A DNA stretch of 10,188 bases, taken from CBDUBU01 sp965365465. Its GTDB lineage: Bacteria; Bacteroidota; Rhodothermia; Rhodothermales; DASSAV01. Position 1 is the stretch's first letter. Every line of letters begins with the position of its first letter. The stretch lies in NCBI GenBank assembly GCA_965365465.1, contig CBDUBU010000142.1:1-10188 (forward strand), written 5' to 3'. This document shows, piece by piece, positions 8,001-10,188 of the stretch. A program made the position numbers and the translations under genes. The notes beneath the pieces were generated by a model. It saw only the letters and a list, made by a program, of their open reading frames with translations. It was not told where the DNA came from and searched no databases.

Positions 8001-8454
8001 GGGCCGCGATCACGTTCGTGACGCTCTGGTAGCGCCCGGACTGGATTTCATCGGCGCCGATGTTGCGCTGCGTGCCCGCGATGTCGCGCTGGATGATGGG
8101 CGCTTCTGCGGTGACCACCAGTTCGTCCAGCCCCACCGTTTCCTCTTGCAGGTTGAAGTTCACCTCGGTCGTCAGGTCGATGCTGACATCGACGTTTTCA
8201 ACGACCTGCGGCGTGTAACCCACAAACGAAGCCCGAAGGGACTTACGGCCCGGATCGACGTTCAGAATGTTATAATATCCGTCGATGTCGGTAATAGCGC
8301 CGATCGTCGTGCCGACGATTGCGACGTTGACGCCCGGCAGCGGCTCGTTGGTCTGTGCATCGAGCACCACCCCCGATATCTTGCCTGTCTGGGCCTGAGC
8401 CAGACCAGCCGGCAACAGCAGCGCCATAAAAAACAGTAGCAGTGTTTTTCTCAT
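5032..8454 (-). CDS. TonB-dependent outer-membrane receptor with carboxypeptidase-regulatory-like domain
   Basis: A 1140-residue receptor with AGGAGG 9 bases before its ATG. Residues 1-21 are a signal peptide (cleavage after AQA). Residues 24-103 form a CarboxypepD-regulatory-like beta-sandwich (ISGVVLDAQTNEPLPGVNV, TDIDGYYNI, LRASFVGY). DELVVTAEA at 110-118 is the TonB-box-like junction, followed by the plug domain at about 120-230 (SIRGGGFEESQFIVDGVAQ at 166-184, then VEEIKLQTGGFSAEYGN). The barrel fills the remainder and ends in the aromatic GVKLYF typical of outer-membrane barrels. Such proteins import bound ligands with energy from TonB/ExbB/ExbD. The ligand cannot be read from the sequence, and no SusD gene is adjacent. 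Two unusually long loop regions stand out: about 281-372, with a predicted helix and a WRHR motif, and about 999-1129, between the penultimate strand (VDVTNLFNNKNL) and the last. Only two Cys occur (469, 595). It is the first gene of the cassette, preceded by an 801-base spacer. Confidence 0.96.
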   Translation of the reverse strand: MRKTLLLFFMALLLPAGLAQAQTGKISGVVLDAQTNEPLPGVNVAIVGTTIGAITDIDGYYNILNVDPGRKSLRASFVGYTPQVVENVDVSIDLTTEVNFNLQEETVGLDELVVTAEAPIIQRDIAGTQRNIGADEIQSGRYQSVTNVIAAQVGVSASSVYNDRPSIRGGGFEESQFIVDGVAQGDPLTNRPFYKVNLDAVEEIKLQTGGFSAEYGNLQSGLVNVALKEGGDRYSGSFNVQYSPPSLKHFGPMMFGFNSPIVEPFVDPSAGAFSGVDGNGNANRFFAGWNAIATKDQGNAGPYYVGPNATQEQIDLAAKQLYARYLWRHRSADAVDELKRLQQQGIVEFAPGVDPDDQVYHEYGDSPDYQIRATFGGPLPLLNSVKFFVTYDQDQTEYSYRFPQPNYEDRSFRGKLTTRIARNTKVNVHGFWARQSGGDGGQGPGVGDWISNDPYRALGDPNKMWYPNCAVPGQQTRQIYGLQLTHTFSANTFANLDFAHHRTDYAMISQPRDTAPLQGTAVPTTSSSQKGASGAYVDAGRLIPENALADGVPGWENWEQWRRIKIGDWWYDESPKGYGPVNWRDVTGEYRMESCNLRFNETYSRKWEMRAAVTSQVNRYNQIKSGFEVYRANVFQYYEAIDPSVNGGSLDESEGQPWVGALYARNKLEYRGFVADLGLRLDGIVHSKYPVLNGAPGDPDSPYSQYLLAGNTDSLWQKIPLERVSQFRLSPRLGISHPISSVAKIFFNYGHMYQWPESFDSYRINYNTRNGNRVGSYGNPLAEPPRTIMYEVGYEHNLFDRMSLRMTGYYRDVNNKTNTINYEPLGQASYNIQDNRQFEDVRGLEAFLELRRGTVPYFSGWVSANYQVESEGNFGYDRFFEDPTRQPNRLSSQVSRPDVRPLLKANIDFTTPDEFGPSLGGFSLVGGLGVNLLYTWKRGAAYTWNPENLPSFLVQDNTRYAPYTRFDLRATKNLWSQGRYDVLFYVDVTNLFNNKNLTPFAGDQDVTNDRGWAWDSHKWWKNQVTDYMYSLDLYVTQQGEVKGKDRPGDYPKDPLNYTYTPINRVADINQVVENTIRAGEFYYDRATDRYLVYDSGAWQNADMSKVDKVLKDKSYIKMPGFTPWSFLEKRDIFFGVKLYF

Positions 8455-8463
8455 AGTCGAGGT

Positions 8464-8469
8464 CCTCCT
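8464..8469 (-). promoter_or_regulatory. Ribosome binding site of the TonB-dependent receptor
   Basis: A perfect AGGAGG on the minus strand, 9 bases before ATG 8454. This is a strong site for the phylum and suggests efficient translation of the receptor. Confidence 0.8.
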
Positions 8470-8680
8470 GTGGTTGCGTTTCCGCTCTGGGTGCTTTTCC
8501 TGTTTGCTGTAGATATGTACTTCAATTCTTGCTATATGCTTTCGGGCGGCTCCGGGGTAAGCGCTTTCAGGCGCGAATCTCTCTATCTTCCTCTTCTACT
8601 ATCTTTATCTTTTACGGGCGTCAGAGATCGGCGGGACGGGGGATGTTATGCGTGATGATCGATCCGGGAAGCTGTCTGCT

Positions 8681-8710
8681 AAACCGGGAAGTGTCACTTC
8701 CGGCAGGTTT
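8681..8710. promoter_or_regulatory. Operator-like dyad upstream of the receptor gene
   Basis: GGAAGTG (8687-8693), T8694, then CACTTCC (8695-8701) is a perfect odd palindrome of 15 bases. It is flanked by AACC/GGTT-type pairing: AAACC at 8681-8685 and GGTTT at 8706-8710. It lies just downstream of the TATAAT-like box on the minus strand, where a bound repressor would block the receptor promoter. In RNA it could instead form a hairpin in the leader. Confidence 0.4.
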
Positions 8711-8711
8711 C

Positions 8712-8717
8712 ATTATA
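8712..8717 (-). promoter_or_regulatory. Possible -10 element for the receptor cassette
   Basis: TATAAT on the minus strand within GGGATATAATGAAACC. A start of transcription near 8705 would give a leader of about 250 bases before ATG 8454. No good TTGACA lies 16-18 bases upstream, nor does the TAnnTTTG box of Bacteroidota sigma factor, so this is tentative. Confidence 0.3.
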
Positions 8718-8931
8718 TCCCTGAAGGTCGTGTCATGCCGACGTAGTGCAGCCTCTATACTGCAAGACTGGCAGGAGCCCTCCTTCTACTTACCAGACAG
8801 TCTCCAACGCCCTTTTTTTCTGTTGCAGGCTGCCGGAAAGCCATCAGAACGTGGCGCAACCTGCCTGCTTCGCTCTTGCCGTCAACTCGGCGTTTCCTGC
8901 AGCCGGGCATCTTTTTTCACCAACTGCACTC

Positions 8932-8958
8932 CCGGAAAGCTCACCTGCATCTTTCCGG
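8932..8958. repeat. Inverted repeat, 8-base arms
   Basis: CCGGAAAG (8932-8939) and CTTTCCGG (8951-8958) are separated by 11 bases. A further copy of CCGGAAAGC occurs at about 8833-8841. It could be a hairpin or a paired protein-binding site in the divergent spacer; no T-run supports a terminator. Confidence 0.35.
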
Positions 8959-8995
8959 CATGAAACGTGAAAACAATGCTACGAACCGCTTCCAC

Positions 8996-9019
8996 GATTG
9001 TCAAGTGCAATTGACAATC
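8996..9019. promoter_or_regulatory. Perfect 9-base dyad, operator-like
   Basis: GATTGTCAA (8996-9004) and TTGACAATC (9011-9019) are separated by 6 bases. The AT-rich arms contrast with the GC-rich surroundings, and the 15-base centre-to-centre spacing suits a dimeric helix-turn-helix regulator. The right arm also contains TTGACA, a -35-like box on the plus strand, so an operator could overlap a promoter for the cyclophilin gene, although no fitting -10 is seen. Confidence 0.45.
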
Positions 9020-9039
9020 CCACGACCGCGAACCAAACA

Positions 9040-9052
9040 TTTGATAATCAAA
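9040..9052. promoter_or_regulatory. 13-base palindrome TTTGATAATCAAA
   Basis: A perfect odd palindrome (TTTGAT, A, ATCAAA) 20 bases after the preceding dyad, AT-rich in a GC-rich setting. It may be a second operator site or part of the same regulatory module. Confidence 0.35.
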
Positions 9053-9255
9053 AGGTTGCTGCGCGAAGGCACGCTCCGGAAACCCTCTCGAAGCGTCTTG
9101 TACGGGGTAAAGATTGCAAGAAAGAGGGGCAAGACTGCCTGGCAAGGCAACCCGCGCCGGAGATCAAGTTAACAAATAACGCTGGAAAGCACAGGCGGCG
9201 TTCGAGCCTTGCATGACGTATCTTTCGTTTTTTAACCCTCACTTTTTTCTGAGCC

Positions 9256-10059
9256 ATGCCTATGCTCTTCGCTGCCTCGGCGCTGTGCCTGGCCCTGCTG
9301 GGTTGCACACCGTCGGGCAACCCCGACGAGAGCCGTGAAACGGCATTTCTCGATTCACAAACCCCGGACGCTGTTCCGCCAGACACCATGCAACTCCCTG
9401 AAACCAACTACTACGAGATCAGCACCCCCCTGGGCCGGATGGTCGTCCGTCTTTTCGATGAGACGCCGACCCACCGCGACAATTTCAAAAAGCTGGCAGC
9501 CGAGTCGTTTTACGACGGCACGACGTTCCACCGCGTCATCTCCGGCTTCATGATCCAGGGCGGCGACCCGAACTCGCGGGACGACGACCCGCGCAACGAC
9601 GGCGCAGGAGGCCCCGGCTATACCCTTCCCGCCGAGATTCAGCCCTCGCTTTACCACCGGCGCGGCGTGCTGGCGGCGGCGCGGCAGGGAGACCACGTCA
9701 ACCCGGAACGGCGCTCCAGCGGCAGTCAGTTCTACATCGTGCAGGGCGCGCGCATGGACAGCACGACCCTCGCCATGGTGGAACGGGACATCCGCACCGC
9801 AACGCGCAATCCAGACTTTGCCTTTTCGCCTGAAGTCCGGGCCGTCTACCAGCAGGAAGGCGGCGCCCCCAACCTGGACAGGCAGTATACGGTGTTCGGG
9901 GAGGTCGTAGAGGGGCTGGACGTGCTGGACCAGATTGCAAGCACGGAAACGCCCCGCCGGTTGCGCCAACAGGCCCCTCCTGATATGATCGACCGCCCGC
10001 TGCAGTCCATCCCCATGACCGTCCGCCCTTTGCCGGATTACGAAGAAGCAGCGCCGTAA
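9256..10059 (+). CDS. Cyclophilin-type peptidyl-prolyl cis-trans isomerase, lipoprotein
   Basis: A 267-residue protein. ATG 9256 is the first in-frame start after a stop at 9250-9252. Residues 1-17 form a short hydrophobic signal ending in the lipobox ALLGC (Cys17), so it is a predicted lipoprotein, oddly without a basic residue before the hydrophobic core. A linker to about residue 50 precedes the cyclophilin domain. FHRVISGFMIQGGDP at 91-105 supplies the catalytic Arg93, Phe98 and Gln101; GSQFYIV at 156-162 and TVFGEVVEGLDVLDQIA near the C-terminus complete the active site. The tryptophan of human CypA that binds cyclosporin is not conserved. Between the last two motifs is an insertion of about 45 residues, as often seen in Bacteroidota homologues. 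The enzyme catalyses proline isomerisation in exported proteins. No Shine-Dalgarno is visible. It is transcribed away from the receptor cassette, and a role in folding the cassette's products is only a guess. Confidence 0.93.
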   Translation: MPMLFAASALCLALLGCTPSGNPDESRETAFLDSQTPDAVPPDTMQLPETNYYEISTPLGRMVVRLFDETPTHRDNFKKLAAESFYDGTTFHRVISGFMIQGGDPNSRDDDPRNDGAGGPGYTLPAEIQPSLYHRRGVLAAARQGDHVNPERRSSGSQFYIVQGARMDSTTLAMVERDIRTATRNPDFAFSPEVRAVYQQEGGAPNLDRQYTVFGEVVEGLDVLDQIASTETPRRLRQQAPPDMIDRPLQSIPMTVRPLPDYEEAAP

Positions 10060-10067
10060 ACTCCTTT

Positions 10068-10079
10068 ACTAACGTTAGT
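10068..10079. repeat. 12-base perfect palindrome after the isomerase gene
   Basis: ACTAACGTTAGT lies 9 bases past the isomerase stop and is enclosed by GTAAAC (10056-10061) and GTTTAC (10090-10095). The palindrome has almost no loop, so it is a weak hairpin. It may belong to a terminator shared by convergent genes or be a protein-binding site. Confidence 0.3.
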
Positions 10080-10139
10080 CGCTGCGCTCGTTTACTCCAC
10101 CCGGTTGCCGCGTCGTTGCAGTTCTTCCGGCACGAACCT

Positions 10140-10188
10140 TTAAAGTGAGAAGACGTAGCTTTCCGGCTGTGTCTTCGTACCTTTGAAG
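10140..10188 (-). CDS. Possible C-terminal end of a convergent gene
   Basis: One minus-strand frame is open from the window edge to TAA at 10142-10140, encoding 15 residues ending in PESYVFSL. The convergent position after the isomerase gene fits a gene end. Another minus-strand frame is also open to about 10080 and ends in NERSD, so the choice is uncertain. No function can be read from so short a piece. Confidence 0.25.
   Translation of the reverse strand, partial: FKGTKTQPESYVFSL

Larger units (their letters stand above)
8455..9255. other. 801-base divergent intergenic region with several dyads
   Basis: This spacer separates the minus-strand receptor cassette from the plus-strand cyclophilin gene. 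Open frames of up to about 144 codons exist on both strands, but they are rich in Arg, Ser and Cys, lack ribosome sites and show no domain, so I regard the region as non-coding. It holds a TATAAT-like box facing the receptor (8712-8717), a 15-base palindrome (8687-8701), a hairpin (8932-8958), two further dyads (8996-9019 and 9040-9052), and a G-free pyrimidine tract on the plus strand (8578-8613). No riboswitch consensus was recognised; I looked in particular for a cobalamin box, because receptors of this kind are often under one. Confidence 0.7.

Noticed and set aside
6952..8439. Plus-strand open frame of 495 codons
   Set aside because: Antisense to the receptor's signal peptide, regulatory domain and plug, all of which are plainly real on the minus strand.
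8529..8963. Plus-strand open frame of 144 codons in the spacer
   Set aside because: No ribosome site, skewed Ser/Arg/Cys composition, no domain, and it runs through the dyads and hairpin.
8882..9145. Minus-strand open frame of 87 codons in the spacer
   Set aside because: Its composition does not look like a protein of this organism, it has no ribosome site or domain, and it is likely chance.
10079..10094. Sequence GTCGCTGCGCTCGTTT as a dispersed repeat
   Set aside because: Only one copy is in the window, so repetition cannot be shown from this sequence.

Overview
The window looks like a chromosomal piece of a GC-rich member of the Bacteroidota/Rhodothermota (FCB) branch. The evidence is a TonB-dependent receptor with an N-terminal carboxypeptidase-regulatory-like domain, a PorV/PorQ-family outer-membrane barrel, and a secreted protein with a degenerate type IX secretion (T9SS) C-terminal domain. 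Three of the genes have clear Shine-Dalgarno sites. These are usually weak in Bacteroidia and Flavobacteriia, so a deeper branch such as Rhodothermia is a reasonable inference, but the sequence alone does not prove it.

Layout. Bases 1-8454 are a co-directional minus-strand block. In transcription order it holds: a 1140-residue TonB-dependent receptor (8454-5032); a 746-residue secreted protein with a fibronectin type III domain and a sorting-type C-terminus (4805-2565); a PorV/PorQ-like barrel (2505-1462); a gap of about 330 bases with a strong hairpin; a TlpA-like thioredoxin-fold lipoprotein (1130-636); and a signal-peptide-bearing TPR protein (617 to beyond base 1). An 801-base region without a convincing gene (8455-9255) separates this block from a plus-strand cyclophilin-type peptidyl-prolyl isomerase lipoprotein (9256-10059). 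The last 49 bases may hold the tail of a convergent minus-strand gene.

How the genes may work together. The first three genes form a compact cell-envelope cassette. The receptor would be an energised outer-membrane channel. The large secreted protein would be its surface partner or an independent surface protein. The PorV-like barrel resembles the T9SS shuttle that carries proteins bearing C-terminal domains to the attachment machinery. The arrangement suggests a receptor/partner pair with its own shuttle, in place of the usual SusC/SusD pair; this is inference. The TlpA-like lipoprotein and the cyclophilin are periplasm-facing folding or redox proteins that could serve the same envelope traffic, but adjacency is the only evidence.

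The 801-base spacer holds several perfect dyad symmetries. One lies just downstream of a TATAAT-like box pointing into the receptor gene, so the cassette is plausibly controlled by a repressor. No CRISPR array, insertion sequence, phage gene, tRNA or rRNA was recognised.
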